Of a stretch of 54,587 nt of DNA, positions 35,766 through 44,701 are shown piece after piece. Each line of letters starts with the position of its first letter. The first letter of the stretch is position 1. This DNA is from Spirochaetaceae bacterium (lineage in GTDB: Bacteria; Spirochaetota; Spirochaetia; Treponematales; Treponemataceae): positions 1 through 54,587 of the forward strand of contig JAGAOP010000063.1 in assembly GCA_017623685.1 (NCBI GenBank), in the 5' to 3' direction. The notes below the pieces were generated by a model that saw nothing but the letters and a program-made list of their open reading frames with translations, was not told the DNA's origin and searched no databases. Position numbers and translations under genes: made by a program.

Positions 35766-37568
35766 ATGTTTACTAGAAAAACAAAGATAGTATGTTCCAT
35801 GGGACCAGCAACAGCTGACGACAAAATAGTAGAACAATTAATTGAATCTGGCATGAATATTGCTAGATTTAATTTTTCCCACGGAAGTCACGAATCCCAC
35901 AAAGTAGCTATGGATAGGGTAAAACGAGTAGCTACAAAAACCAATAAAACTGTAGCCCTACTTTTAGACACAAAGGGGCCAGAAATACGCACTGGTCTTG
36001 TGGAAAACAATGGTACAGTTACCATTAATTCAGGAGATAAGGTTTTTGTAACTGTGGATGGACAAGAAACATTAGCAGCCACAGCCCATGAACCAGCTCG
36101 AATTTCTGTTACTTGGAAAGAACTACCCCTAAAGGCGTCACCTGGAATAAAAATTCTTATTGCAGACGGACTTTTAGAACTAGAAGTAATAGAAACAGAT
36201 GGGATAACAGTAAAATGTGTTGCTAGTAATACAGGTACAATTGGTTCAAGAAAAAATGTAAACCTAATCGGACTTCATGCCATGTTACCTATTATTAATG
36301 AGCAGGACAAAAAAGACATAGCCTTCGGAGCAGAACAAAATGTGGACTATATCGCTGCCAGTTTTGTAAGTTTTGCTTCAGAAATCCATGAAATACGTCG
36401 CTACCTTGATTCAATTAATAGCAGGGCAAAAATAATTGCAAAAATTGAAAACGAAGAAGGCGTAAACAACATCGAAGAAATAGCAGAAGCTGCAGACGGA
36501 GTTATGGTTGCTCGTGGTGATTTAGGTGTTCAAATGCCAACAGAACAAATTCCTTTAATCCAAAAACATATTATCGAAGTTTGTCGCACCATGGGAAAAC
36601 CTGTAATAACAGCAACCCAGATGCTTGATTCTATGATTGTAAATCCTAGACCCACCAGAGCAGAATTAACAGACGTTGCAAATGCTATATTTGACGGAAC
36701 AGATGCAGTTATGCTTTCTGGAGAAACCGCCAATGGTGCATATCCTATAGAAGCAGTTAAAACAATGTCAAAAATAGCACTTACAGTAGAAGATTCACCT
36801 GAATTCTGTTCAAAAATGAATCAAATAGGTTCAACTACAAATTTCCATTCTTCTGGAAATATCGGTATGATTATGGCTCAGAATGCATACACTACAGCTA
36901 GAGATGTAAGAGCCATGGTAATTATTGCACCTACCCTTTCAGGACACACAGCTCATATGATAAGTAAATTCCGTCCGGAACAATCAGTTATAGCTGTTAC
37001 TCCAGATCCTGTAGTTGCCCGACAATTAATTTTGCACTGGGGAGTAGTTCCTTTACACACAAAAATAGCCGACGATTCCAACGAAATGATTCAAAATGCA
37101 ATAAAAACAGCCCTAGACGCAGGAGCTGTAAAAATTTCTGACAGAATCGTTTTAGCAGCTGGAATTCCATTATTCAGTCCTTTAATGCTAAACACAGTAC
37201 GAGTTCTATTGGTTGGAACAGTTTTGGCAAGAGGAAATTCCGGAGGCTATTCTTCTGCAGAATGCACAAAAGTTAGCGGTCGTGTAATTCGTGCAAAATC
37301 AGCCCTTGACGCTGTTGGCATGATGAAAAGACATAACGGAGAAATACTTGTTTGCCCAAGCATTACTCAGGATTATATACCTTTGCTTCGTGTAGTAGAT
37401 GGAGTTATTGCAGAAAACGGAACCGAACTGTCAGATTCACTTCTTGCCCAAATAAACCCAAATCTTGTTTGGCTAACAAATGTTGCTGGAGCAACAAAAA
37501 AGCTAGAATCAGAATTAGCTGTTACAATAGACGGTAACCAATTATTAGTTTACGAAGGAATTGTATAA
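35766..37568 (+). CDS. pyk: Pyruvate kinase with C-terminal PEP-utiliser-like extension
   Basis: 600 residues, about 120 longer than the common enzyme. The catalytic core has MNIARFNFSHGSHESH, LLDTKGPEIRTG, the active-site MVARGDLGVQMP and MLDSMIVNPRPTRAE, and the C domain ends near residue 475. The extension (about 490-600: GGYSSAECTKVSGRVIRAKSA...GEILVCPSITQDYIPLLRVVDGVIAENGTELSDSLLA) resembles the PEP-utilising swivelling domain, as in Bacillus and Geobacillus pyruvate kinases, but the phospho-accepting His is missing (ELSDS in place of TSH). It converts PEP and ADP to pyruvate and ATP in glycolysis. GGAG precedes the ATG. Confidence 0.96.
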   Translation: MFTRKTKIVCSMGPATADDKIVEQLIESGMNIARFNFSHGSHESHKVAMDRVKRVATKTNKTVALLLDTKGPEIRTGLVENNGTVTINSGDKVFVTVDGQETLAATAHEPARISVTWKELPLKASPGIKILIADGLLELEVIETDGITVKCVASNTGTIGSRKNVNLIGLHAMLPIINEQDKKDIAFGAEQNVDYIAASFVSFASEIHEIRRYLDSINSRAKIIAKIENEEGVNNIEEIAEAADGVMVARGDLGVQMPTEQIPLIQKHIIEVCRTMGKPVITATQMLDSMIVNPRPTRAELTDVANAIFDGTDAVMLSGETANGAYPIEAVKTMSKIALTVEDSPEFCSKMNQIGSTTNFHSSGNIGMIMAQNAYTTARDVRAMVIIAPTLSGHTAHMISKFRPEQSVIAVTPDPVVARQLILHWGVVPLHTKIADDSNEMIQNAIKTALDAGAVKISDRIVLAAGIPLFSPLMLNTVRVLLVGTVLARGNSGGYSSAECTKVSGRVIRAKSALDAVGMMKRHNGEILVCPSITQDYIPLLRVVDGVIAENGTELSDSLLAQINPNLVWLTNVAGATKKLESELAVTIDGNQLLVYEGIV

Positions 37569-37594
37569 AGCTAAATTTATTCCTTCCAAAGCTA

Positions 37595-37623
37595 TTGACT
37601 TTTTTTTTACCTCATGCTATGTT
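37595..37623 (+). promoter_or_regulatory. Promoter of tRNA-Met
   Basis: TTGACT (37595-37600), 17 nt, TATGTT (37618-37623), 10 nt before the tRNA 5' end. Confidence 0.65.
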
Positions 37624-37633
37624 ATCCACACAT

Positions 37634-37706
37634 GGCGACATAGCTCAGTAGGTAGAGCAAACGGCTCATATCCGTTAGGTCATAGGTTCAAGCCCTATTG
37701 TCGCTA
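37634..37706 (+). tRNA. tRNA-Met (anticodon CAT, elongator type)
   Basis: Acceptor GGCGACA pairs with TGTCGCT (terminal G-U), D arm GCTC/GAGC, anticodon stem AACGG/CCGTT with loop CTCATAT, T arm ATAGG-TTCAAGC-CCTAT, discriminator A. No initiator features (no C1-A72 mismatch, no three G-C pairs in the anticodon stem). A lysidine-modified tRNA-Ile2 has the same anticodon and cannot be fully excluded. CCA is not encoded. Confidence 0.88.
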
Positions 37707-37735
37707 AAAAGCTCCTTTTTTAGGAGCTTTTTTTT
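37707..37735 (+). terminator. Terminator directly after tRNA-Met
   Basis: AAAAGCTCC, a T6 loop, AGGAGCTTTTTTTT, starting at the base after the discriminator. Confidence 0.85.
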
Positions 37736-37766
37736 GTTTATAAAACATACCGGAGGAATGGTAATA

Positions 37767-38717
37767 ATGATGCCAGAAACTTTCAATGCACCATTCAAAG
37801 GTCGATCCTTATTAAACTGGATTGACTGGGAACCAGAAGAAATTACTCAAATTTTAGATTTAGCAGCCCAGGTAAAAAAAGAAAAGCAAAAAGGTGAAAT
37901 TCATCAGCGATTTGTAGGCAAAACAATAGCATTAATTTTTGAAAAAAGATCTACTCGTACTAGATGTTCTTTTGAAACAGCATTTGGAGAAGAAGGAGGA
38001 CATCCTGTTTTTCTTTCTTCCCAGGATATTCAACTGGGCGGAAAAGAATCTGTAGAAGATACAGCTAGAGTTCTAGGAAGAATGTTTTCTGCCATTGAAT
38101 TTAGAGGCTTTTCCCAAAAACATGTGGAAGCCTTAGCAAAATACTCTGGTATTCCAGTTATTAATGGTTTAACTGACGAATTCCATCCTACTCAAGTACT
38201 TGCAGATGTTCTTACAATGAATGAACACTTTGGGAAAACAAAGGGTTTGCATATGGCATTTTGTGGAGACGGAAGAAACAACGTAGCACGATCCTTAATG
38301 CTAATATGCGCAAAACTGGGAATTCACTTTACTATTGTTAGCCCTAAAGAATTATTCCCTGATAACGAGATTCAAAAAATATGTACTCCCTTTGCAAAAA
38401 AATCTGGTGCTAAAATAACTATTTCTGATGATATTTCTCTTGTAAAAGGCGCCGATTCCCTTTATACTGATGTATGGGTTTCTATGGGAGAAGAATCTCT
38501 TAAAGAAAGCCGAACCAAGCTACTTTCGCCCTATCAGGTAAACAAGGCTCTTATGGACGCAACAGGAAAAGATGATTGTGTTTTTATGCATTGTCTTCCT
38601 GCAATAAAAGGCGAAGAGGTAACCGAAGAAGTTTTTGAAGGTTCCAAAAGCTTGGTATGGGAACAAGCAGAAAACCGAAAGCATACAATCAAAGCAATAA
38701 TGCTATCGATAATCTGA
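37767..38717 (+). CDS. Ornithine carbamoyltransferase
   Basis: 316 residues from the ATG at 37767, which lies 10 nt after GGAGG; upstream in-frame starts lie on or before that site or inside tRNA-Met. Carbamoyl phosphate loop FEKRSTRTRCSFETAF, the HPTQ motif in EFHPTQVLADVLT, and the ornithine-side motif FMHCLPAIKGEEVTEEVFEG are all present. The enzyme interconverts ornithine plus carbamoyl phosphate with citrulline. No arginine biosynthesis, arginine deiminase or carbamate kinase gene is nearby, so anabolic (argF) or catabolic (arcB) use cannot be told from context. Confidence 0.92.
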   Translation: MMPETFNAPFKGRSLLNWIDWEPEEITQILDLAAQVKKEKQKGEIHQRFVGKTIALIFEKRSTRTRCSFETAFGEEGGHPVFLSSQDIQLGGKESVEDTARVLGRMFSAIEFRGFSQKHVEALAKYSGIPVINGLTDEFHPTQVLADVLTMNEHFGKTKGLHMAFCGDGRNNVARSLMLICAKLGIHFTIVSPKELFPDNEIQKICTPFAKKSGAKITISDDISLVKGADSLYTDVWVSMGEESLKESRTKLLSPYQVNKALMDATGKDDCVFMHCLPAIKGEEVTEEVFEGSKSLVWEQAENRKHTIKAIMLSII

Positions 38718-38780
38718 TTCCGATAAAAAAGAATTAGTTCCCAACCTAAAGGAATCAAAGGTTTACATAAGGAGTAAAAC

Positions 38781-39191
38781 ATGAAAAAGATGATTTTAAC
38801 CATGTTGGCAATTTTTATTTTTGCTACAGGACTATCATTTGCACAAAGTCAGGAAACAAAAGAGTCTTCCTTGTCTTATCGTAACATTCCTATATATAGG
38901 GTTCTTGACCACAAAGATGTTTATATTGTTCTATATTCAAAACACGGTGTAAACGTGGGAAAAGTTATGATTCCCAAAAGATGGTATACCGAAAAACCTA
39001 AAAAATTGCAGATACGTCGTCTGGACAAAGGATTAGATGCATTCATGACTGTTGTTTACAAAGATGGGGAATTTTACAAAGCAATCCTTACAACTCCTAA
39101 CCCTAAAACCGGTGACGTTTGGGCTGTTGCAGAAGCTTACACAGATATTGGAGACGCTGCAAACGCTGAAACCCTAGAAATTGAATTTTAG
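38781..39191 (+). CDS. Exported small protein, unknown
   Basis: 136 residues: signal peptide MKKMILTMLAIFIFATGLSFA with a good AxA-like cleavage site, no lipobox. The mature part is a compact alpha-beta or all-beta domain (IPIYRVLDHKDVYIVLYSKHGVNVGKVMIPKRWYTEKPKKLQIRRL). It is basic and probably periplasmic. AAGGAG lies 7 nt before the ATG. It follows the carbamoyltransferase gene by 63 bp. No family recognised. Confidence 0.7.
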   Translation: MKKMILTMLAIFIFATGLSFAQSQETKESSLSYRNIPIYRVLDHKDVYIVLYSKHGVNVGKVMIPKRWYTEKPKKLQIRRLDKGLDAFMTVVYKDGEFYKAILTTPNPKTGDVWAVAEAYTDIGDAANAETLEIEF

Positions 39192-39266
39192 TATTATTCA
39201 CTTTGCTACAATAAAGAAAATTCAAAAATCTCTGTTGCTAAAAAATAATAGTAACAGAGATATTTT

Positions 39267-40538
39267 ATGTATATGTTAATCGAAAAAATTCAAGAAGCCA
39301 CTCAAATTGAAATTTCTAACAAAACCCTAGACGGGTGGCTTTTTACAGACTTTGGCGGAAAAGATAAACTTACTGCTCAATTACTACAAATACCTAAAGA
39401 TAAAGTTTCTTCTAGACGTTGGATATATATTATTCAGGGGAATAACTCTTGTCCCATAAAAATTCTTCATTCCATAGAGCAGGATATTTTATCCCATTTA
39501 CCAGGGGATCAAATATTTGTTTACAATTCTCAAGTAGAGTTAAATTCTATCCTTCATAATTTTCAAGGTAAAACCTTTGCCCTACTTAGCGACAGTAATA
39601 TTCCTGTAATATCCACTGTTGACGGAGGTTTTGTAGACACCCTTAGACTTTCAAACATTAATACAGTTTCAGCGGCTACCCTTATGCAAAGGTGTTTAGG
39701 AACTTTGTCAGACAAAGGCATTGAAAGCCACGAAAGAGCTGCCACCTTATTATATAAAATTGTAGATGACACTTGGGATTATATTTGCCACCACTACAAT
39801 CAAAATCTAGCCTTAACAGAGAGAATGGTTGTAGAAAAAATCCTTACAAGTTTCTTAAAATACAACTTAATTACAGATCATGCCCCAATAGTTGCATTCG
39901 GAAAAAATACTGCAAACCCTCATTATCAAGTACCAATACACGGTGGAAAAACTGCACAAAAGGGTGACGTAATACAACTTGATATATGGGCAAAGGAAAA
40001 ATTTTCTTTAGAAGAAGACAAAAAACTTTCTACCTCCAGTTCAGTTTACGCAGATATTTCCTGGGTAGGAATTTATGGTTCTGCTACTCAGAAACAAACT
40101 CAAGTTTTTAATTCAATTTGCAAAGGTAGAGATACTGCCATTGACCTAATAAATGATTCGAGCCAAATACCACAATCTATTTCAGGGTGTCAAGTGGATA
40201 TAAAAGTTAGACAAACAATTTCCCAATGTGGCTACGAAAAAAACTTAATGCATCGAACAGGTCATGGAATTGACACAAATTGCCACGGTAGTGGAGTAAA
40301 TTTAGACGGTGTAGAATTTCCAGATAACAGAAAGATTCTACCTGGAAGCTGTTTTTCGATAGAGCCAGGTATATATTTAAAAGACTTTGGTATGAGAACA
40401 GAAATAAATATGTACCTAACAAATGAAGGTATTCCCATAATTTCTGGATTACGATTTAAAAACGGACTAAAAAATATAGATTCTATCCCTCAAAATAAAC
40501 TTTTGGTAACGGAGAATTCCCATGCACATTATAACTGA
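39267..40538 (+). CDS. M24-family metallopeptidase (Xaa-Pro aminopeptidase-like)
   Basis: 423 residues. An N-terminal creatinase-like domain of about 140 residues precedes the pita-bread catalytic domain. The five metal ligands are present in order: Asp in VIQLDIWAK, Asp in VYADISW, His in HRTGHGIDTNCHG, Glu in CFSIEPGIYL and Glu in GMRTEINMYL. Members hydrolyse N-terminal Xaa-Pro bonds or related dipeptides. It is cytoplasmic, with no signal peptide. The ribosome binding site is weak. The 3' end overlaps the next gene by 17 bp. Confidence 0.85.
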   Translation: MYMLIEKIQEATQIEISNKTLDGWLFTDFGGKDKLTAQLLQIPKDKVSSRRWIYIIQGNNSCPIKILHSIEQDILSHLPGDQIFVYNSQVELNSILHNFQGKTFALLSDSNIPVISTVDGGFVDTLRLSNINTVSAATLMQRCLGTLSDKGIESHERAATLLYKIVDDTWDYICHHYNQNLALTERMVVEKILTSFLKYNLITDHAPIVAFGKNTANPHYQVPIHGGKTAQKGDVIQLDIWAKEKFSLEEDKKLSTSSSVYADISWVGIYGSATQKQTQVFNSICKGRDTAIDLINDSSQIPQSISGCQVDIKVRQTISQCGYEKNLMHRTGHGIDTNCHGSGVNLDGVEFPDNRKILPGSCFSIEPGIYLKDFGMRTEINMYLTNEGIPIISGLRFKNGLKNIDSIPQNKLLVTENSHAHYN

Positions 40539-41514
40539 ACAGCAAATAAACGCCTTTAAAAAATTTATTGATTCTTATGACAATTTTATTGTTGTTGGGC
40601 ACAAAGAACCAGATGGTGACTGTATTTCATCTTGTTTAGCGATTGCAACCTTACTAAATAAAAAGGGTAAGAGTTACCAATTAGTTTCTGCAGGTCCATT
40701 TAAACGACCTGAAATAAAAGTTTACGAAAATATGTTTGCAAAGGAAGCAATTATTCTTCAAACAGAAAAAAAACAAGGTATTATTATTCTTGACTGTGGA
40801 GAATTCTCTCGTGTAGGAGATATTTTTCCATCTGGTGAACATCCTGAAACTTTAAATATTCCAACTTTTGTCATTGATCACCACAAAACATCTTTATTTG
40901 ACCCAAACTGTAGCATTATAGATTCAACAGCCCCTGCAACTGTTTGTATTGTGCAGCAACTTTATGAAAAACTAGAAGGAATTCCTAGCAAGGAAACAAG
41001 TGAATACTTATTTTTTGGACTTGCCACGGACACAGGTTATTTTAGATTTTTAGATGAAAAATCTAAAAATGTATTTATGGCTGCAGCAAGACTTGTAGAA
41101 TACGGAGTAAATCCTAGGCAAATTTACGATAAAATGACAAGCGGAAAGCCCTTTTCCTCTCGTAAATTACTTGGCATTATGCTAGACAAAGCTGAACAAT
41201 ATTTTGATGGAAAATTAGTAATTACCTACGAAACCATGGAAGACACAAAAAAATACGGCTTTGACGGAAGAGATTCAGATAGTTTATATCAACTTTTACT
41301 TGCTTCAGTAGACGTAGAAGCTGTAGTTTTTATTCGCCAAGAAACAGAACAATCTTGTACCATGGGCTTTAGGTCAAAAGACCAAATTGATGTAAGCGAA
41401 ATTGCAGTTAAATTCGGTGGTGGAGGACATAAAAACGCAGCTGGTTGCAGTACTCCAGGAATAATTAACAATCTAATTCCAAAAGTAATAAAGGAATTTG
41501 AAAATTTATTTTAA
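40522..41514 (+). CDS. DHH/DHHA1 phosphoesterase, NrnA-like
   Basis: 330 residues. Motif I VGHKEPDGDCISSCLAI, motif II Asp in ILDCGEFSRVGD, motif III VIDHHKTS, an Asp in ATDTGYFRF and the DHHA1 glycine motif GGGGHKNAAG. NrnA-type enzymes hydrolyse short oligonucleotides and 3'-phosphoadenosine 5'-phosphate with manganese, and some cleave cyclic dinucleotides. GGAG lies within the end of the upstream peptidase gene, 6 nt before the ATG. No terminator is evident in the 207-bp AT-rich stretch that follows. Confidence 0.88.
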   Translation: MHIITEQQINAFKKFIDSYDNFIVVGHKEPDGDCISSCLAIATLLNKKGKSYQLVSAGPFKRPEIKVYENMFAKEAIILQTEKKQGIIILDCGEFSRVGDIFPSGEHPETLNIPTFVIDHHKTSLFDPNCSIIDSTAPATVCIVQQLYEKLEGIPSKETSEYLFFGLATDTGYFRFLDEKSKNVFMAAARLVEYGVNPRQIYDKMTSGKPFSSRKLLGIMLDKAEQYFDGKLVITYETMEDTKKYGFDGRDSDSLYQLLLASVDVEAVVFIRQETEQSCTMGFRSKDQIDVSEIAVKFGGGGHKNAAGCSTPGIINNLIPKVIKEFENLF

Positions 41515-41649
41515 TTTTTCAACCTTAAAAAAACTTGATCTTTCTTGCTAAAAAAAAGATTTTCCAAGATTTTTAAATTTATTTTTTAATTATACTCATA
41601 AAAAACTCTAAAATACTAAAAAACTTCTTCATTTTTTTTAATTAAAACT

Positions 41650-41665
41650 TGGCACAAAAATTGCT
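41650..41665 (+). promoter_or_regulatory. Sigma-54 (RpoN) promoter
   Basis: TGGCAC (41650-41655), five A residues, TTGCT (41661-41665): an exact match to the -24/-12 consensus TGGCAC-N5-TTGC(A/T). The transcript should start near 41676, leaving a leader of about 45 nt with GGAG before the ATG at 41722. Confidence 0.8.
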
Positions 41666-41721
41666 ATTAATTTTTATAGTGATATTCACTAAAAAAATAT
41701 TTCAAATTTGGAGAAAAAAAA

Positions 41722-42618
41722 ATGTCAAAAGAAAACACACTAAGTATTTATTTTAGATTAAAAAAAGGAGAAATCACAAAAGAAAAAGCAGCTTCCTTGC
41801 TTTTAGAAGAATTATTTACAAACAGATATTATTTCAATCTACATAATTTATCAGAAGACGATTTAAGCAGTTTTTTAATATGGGTTTACCCTAAAATTAT
41901 TAAATCATTTAGCAATTATAATGATACTATGTCTATTTTTACAACTTATTTTACAACTGTAATTAGATGTCAAAAAAACAGTTGGCTAAGAGAAATAACA
42001 AAAAAAGAAAAAAAACAAGCAGCCCTTGATCATCATCAATTTTTAGAAACATATAGTCTTCCAGAAGAAGAATTATACACAGGGGAAGCCGAATTTGAAT
42101 ACGATTCAAAAGAAAAATTATCAAAACCTGAGAAACCAGTAAAATTAAACGAAAAACAATCAAATACCCTATTAATTTTAGCAATGCGCTCATATGCAAA
42201 TTTACAACATGCCCACATAAAAAAAATTCCAGAATTGATTGGCATTGATGAAAATAAATTTTTAGAATATTTAAATATAATGGCAGACAAAACTTCTAAA
42301 AATAAAGAAAACCTAGAAAAAGCATACAACAGATTAAATTCTTCATATATTTTGTGTAATCAATACACTAAGGAATTAGAAAATATGGAAGAAGATATAA
42401 CTCAATATAAAATAGTGCAAAAAAAATTAAATAGTCAAAAACAGTTATTAAAAATGAGACAAGAACAAACTAAAAACTATGCAAAAAACATGACACCAAA
42501 GGTTTCTACAATCGCAAGAACATTAAATCGGCAGACAAAATATATTCATAAAATATTAAAAGATGCAGAATCCAACATAAAGGATATAAAACAAATACTT
42601 GACCCAGAAGAAGCCTAA
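41722..42618 (+). CDS. Divergent sigma-70-region-2-like protein with C-terminal coiled coil and HTH
   Basis: 298 residues. Residues 49-100 (FLIWVYPKIIKSFSNYNDTM then SIFTTYFTTVIRCQKNSWLR) resemble sigma region 2: a helix, the F..Y....S.FTTYF...IR pattern and a basic run where region 2.4 would be. Residues 145-180 are helical and 190-250 form a coiled coil. Residues 255-280 (TPKVSTIARTLNRQTKYIHKIL) fit a helix-turn-helix, but the spacing to region 2 is far larger than in ECF factors. It could be a specialised sigma factor, an anti-terminator-like adaptor or a phage-type regulator. It is driven by a sigma-54 promoter and sits just upstream of rdgB and the flagellin genes. Confidence 0.5.
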   Translation: MSKENTLSIYFRLKKGEITKEKAASLLLEELFTNRYYFNLHNLSEDDLSSFLIWVYPKIIKSFSNYNDTMSIFTTYFTTVIRCQKNSWLREITKKEKKQAALDHHQFLETYSLPEEELYTGEAEFEYDSKEKLSKPEKPVKLNEKQSNTLLILAMRSYANLQHAHIKKIPELIGIDENKFLEYLNIMADKTSKNKENLEKAYNRLNSSYILCNQYTKELENMEEDITQYKIVQKKLNSQKQLLKMRQEQTKNYAKNMTPKVSTIARTLNRQTKYIHKILKDAESNIKDIKQILDPEEA

Positions 42619-42633
42619 TGATAGTATTTTCCT

Positions 42634-43278
42634 ATGAAAATATATTTAGCGTCTGGAAATTTACACAAAAAACAAGAATTCCAAGGAATTTTTAACGAAC
42701 ATGAAATTGTTATTCCTGCAGATGAAGGCATTAATTTTGACCCAGAGGAAACAGGAGATTCATTTATAGCAAATAGTTTAATAAAAGCAGAAGCATTATG
42801 GGAAATTACTAAGCAACCTGTTCTAGCAGATGATTCTGGGATTTGCGTAGATATCCTAGGGGGATTACCTGGAATTTATTCTGCTCGCTACAGTGGAAGA
42901 AACTCTAGACAAGGTGCATCAGATGGAAAAAAACTTCAACAAGAAGAACGGAATAGGTTGCTGTTAGAGGATGTGGCACAAGAAATTTCGATTAAAAACC
43001 AAGAAAATAGATTTTGTCGTTATGTTTATGCCATGGTTCTTTATTTAAGCAAAGATAGATTTTATGCAGTTCAAGAAACCATGGAAGGTGAATTAATAAA
43101 AGATTTTAGTCTAGCAAAGGGCCAAGGTGGTTTTGGATACGACCCTATTGTAATTCTTCCAGAATACAAAAAAACTGTGGCTGAACTAAGTGCAGAAGAA
43201 AAAAACATTATTTCCCACAGAGGAAAAGCAGGAAAAAAACTACAAGAATTCTTAGAAAAGGTAGAAGCCTCCAAATAA
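42634..43278 (+). CDS. rdgB: XTP/dITP diphosphatase (RdgB/HAM1)
   Basis: 214 residues. SGNLHKKQEFQGIF at the N-terminus, the central PVLADDSGICVDILGGLPGIYSARYSG, then GYDPIVILPEYKKTVAELSAEEKNIISHRGKA, all diagnostic of the Maf/HAM1 fold. It removes inosine and xanthosine triphosphates from the nucleotide pool. It contains an insert of about 15 residues (EISIKNQENRFCRY region) relative to E. coli. It follows the sigma-like gene by 15 bp; TAGTAT lies 6 nt before the ATG, so it may also have its own start. Confidence 0.95.
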   Translation: MKIYLASGNLHKKQEFQGIFNEHEIVIPADEGINFDPEETGDSFIANSLIKAEALWEITKQPVLADDSGICVDILGGLPGIYSARYSGRNSRQGASDGKKLQQEERNRLLLEDVAQEISIKNQENRFCRYVYAMVLYLSKDRFYAVQETMEGELIKDFSLAKGQGGFGYDPIVILPEYKKTVAELSAEEKNIISHRGKAGKKLQEFLEKVEASK

Positions 43279-43317
43279 AAAAAAACAAAAAAATTGCAAA
43301 AAATTTAAAAAAAATAC

Positions 43318-43345
43318 TAAAGAATAAATTCCTTCTAGCCGAAAA
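43318..43345 (+). promoter_or_regulatory. Sigma-28 (FliA) promoter of the first flagellin gene
   Basis: TAAAG (43318-43322), a 15-nt spacer and GCCGAAAA (43338-43345), close to the TAAA-N15-GCCGATAA flagellar consensus. The predicted start near 43352 gives a leader of about 150 nt. Confidence 0.75.
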
Positions 43346-43453
43346 TAATATTGAAAAGCTATTTTACAGAACAGCTTCGTTGAAGAATTCTGTAATGCAG
43401 TAATTCAAATCGTAAGTTTTCACTCATGTAGCCTTGCAGTGTTAACTTGCAAA

Positions 43454-43494
43454 AGGACAACAAGGATGCTGTCCTAAAAACATTTCCATGGAGG
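43454..43494 (+). promoter_or_regulatory. Dual CsrA-type site in the first flagellin leader
   Basis: AGGACA (43454-43459) and TGTCCT (43470-43475) form a hairpin whose loop ACAAGGATGC matches the CsrA core ACARGGAUG at every position. A second GGA-containing site is the Shine-Dalgarno GGAGG at 43490-43494, 26 nt downstream of the loop GGA. Two other hairpins precede it (ACAGAA/TTCTGT at about 43366-43393, and TTGCA/TGCAA near 43435-43451). Confidence 0.65.
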
Positions 43495-43501
43495 AACAAT
43501 T

Positions 43502-44362
43502 ATGGTTATCAACCACAACATGTCAGCAATGTATTCCAATCGTCAATTAGGAGTAACAGGCCTAAGTTTACAGAAGGATATGGAAAAACTTTCATCCGGC
43601 ATGAAAATCAACCGAGCAGGCGACGACGCTTCAGGACTTGCAGTATCAGAAAAGATGCGCAGCCAGATTCGTGGCTTGAATCAAGCTTCAAGAAACGCTT
43701 CTAATGGTATCAGCTTTATTCAGACAACAGAAGGTTATTTACAAGAAACAACTGATATTATGCAGCGCATTCGTGAATTGGCAGTTCAGGCTTCTAACGG
43801 TATCTATAGCGACGAAGATCGTATGCAGATTCAGGTTGAAGTTTCCCAGTTAGTAGCAGAAGTAGACCGCATTTGTAGTTCCGCTCAGTTCAACGGAATG
43901 AATATGCTTACAGGTCGTTTTGCACAGCCTACTGGCGAAAATTCTGTTACAGGATCAATGTGGTTCCACATCGGTGCAAACATGGATCAGCGTATGAGTG
44001 TGTACATTGGTACAATGACCTCTACCGCTTTAGGTGTACGACAGCTCGGTGACGAAACAATCATTAGCTTGGCAGCTCCGGAAGATGCCAACCGCGCAAT
44101 CGGTACAATTGATGAAGCCTTGAAAAAGATTAATAAGCAACGTGCAGATCTAGGTGGATATCAGAACCGTCTTGACTATTCAGTTAAGGGCATTGATATT
44201 GCCGCTGAAAACTTGCAAGCTTCTGAATCACGCATACGTGATACAGATATGGCAGCTCAGATGGTTGAGTTCACAAAGAATCAGGTTCTGCAGCAGGCTG
44301 GAACTGCAATGCTGGCTCAGGCCAACACCCAGTCTCAGAACGTCTTGTCTTTGCTCAGATAA
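43502..44362 (+). CDS. flaB: Flagellin FlaB (filament core protein)
   Basis: 286 residues, the usual size of spirochaete FlaB. The N-terminal D0/D1 region ([20 protein letters not shown]...[30 protein letters not shown]) and C-terminal D0 ([24 protein letters not shown]...NVLSLLR) are canonical, with a short central domain. Spirochaete filaments lie in the periplasm, with several FlaB paralogues forming the core and FlaA the sheath. Codons are less AT-rich than in neighbours (many CAG and CGT), as expected of a highly expressed gene. Shine-Dalgarno GGAGG. It is followed by a strong terminator. Confidence 0.97.
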   Translation: MVINHNMSAMYSNRQLGVTGLSLQKDMEKLSSGMKINRAGDDASGLAVSEKMRSQIRGLNQASRNASNGISFIQTTEGYLQETTDIMQRIRELAVQASNGIYSDEDRMQIQVEVSQLVAEVDRICSSAQFNGMNMLTGRFAQPTGENSVTGSMWFHIGANMDQRMSVYIGTMTSTALGVRQLGDETIISLAAPEDANRAIGTIDEALKKINKQRADLGGYQNRLDYSVKGIDIAAENLQASESRIRDTDMAAQMVEFTKNQVLQQAGTAMLAQANTQSQNVLSLLR

Positions 44363-44370
44363 TGTACTTT

Positions 44371-44424
44371 GCAGAAAGCGCAGTCTAATTAGATGCGCTT
44401 TCTGCACAATTGTGCGGGTTTTTT
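44371..44424 (+). terminator. Terminator after the first flagellin gene
   Basis: GCAGAAAGCGCA (44371-44382) pairs perfectly with TGCGCTTTCTGC (44394-44405); a second palindrome GCACAATTGTGC (44404-44415) overlaps its end, then GGGTTTTTT. Confidence 0.85.
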
Positions 44425-44549
44425 CATCTTTTAGTCTTTACAACTCCCCCGTAAATTGTTATTATTATTGTATATGAATTCAGTACGGATTTAGTCGTAC
44501 ATGCATTTTACATGCAATGATCTTTGAAAGATGTCTTTCATCTGTCTGT

Positions 44550-44696
44550 GACAGTATGGACAGACACTGTAGATTACAATGTCTGCTCATGCTGTTTGGA
44601 GCTAAAACTACATAAGGAGGGCGCAATTCCTTATGTTGTCCATACAGACATGGCTGAAACATGGAACGGTTTCAGTGTTTACCTAAACATGGAGGG
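44550..44696 (+). promoter_or_regulatory. Structured leader with CsrA-type hairpin upstream of the second flagellin gene
   Basis: The 339-bp gap between the flagellin genes holds the terminator and then this leader. GTATGGAC (about 44554-44561) can pair with GTCCATAC (44637-44644), enclosing ACATAAGGA/TCCTTATGT (9 bp, loop gggcgcaat). CTGAAAC (44654-44660) and GTTTCAG (44669-44675) form a hairpin with loop ATGGAACG. The Shine-Dalgarno GGAGGG is at 44691-44696, 28 nt after the loop GGA. Five (A/T)NGGA motifs occur in about 140 nt. No confident promoter was identified; a weak CCCGTAAA lies near 44450. Confidence 0.55.
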
Positions 44697-44701
44697 CAAA
44701 T

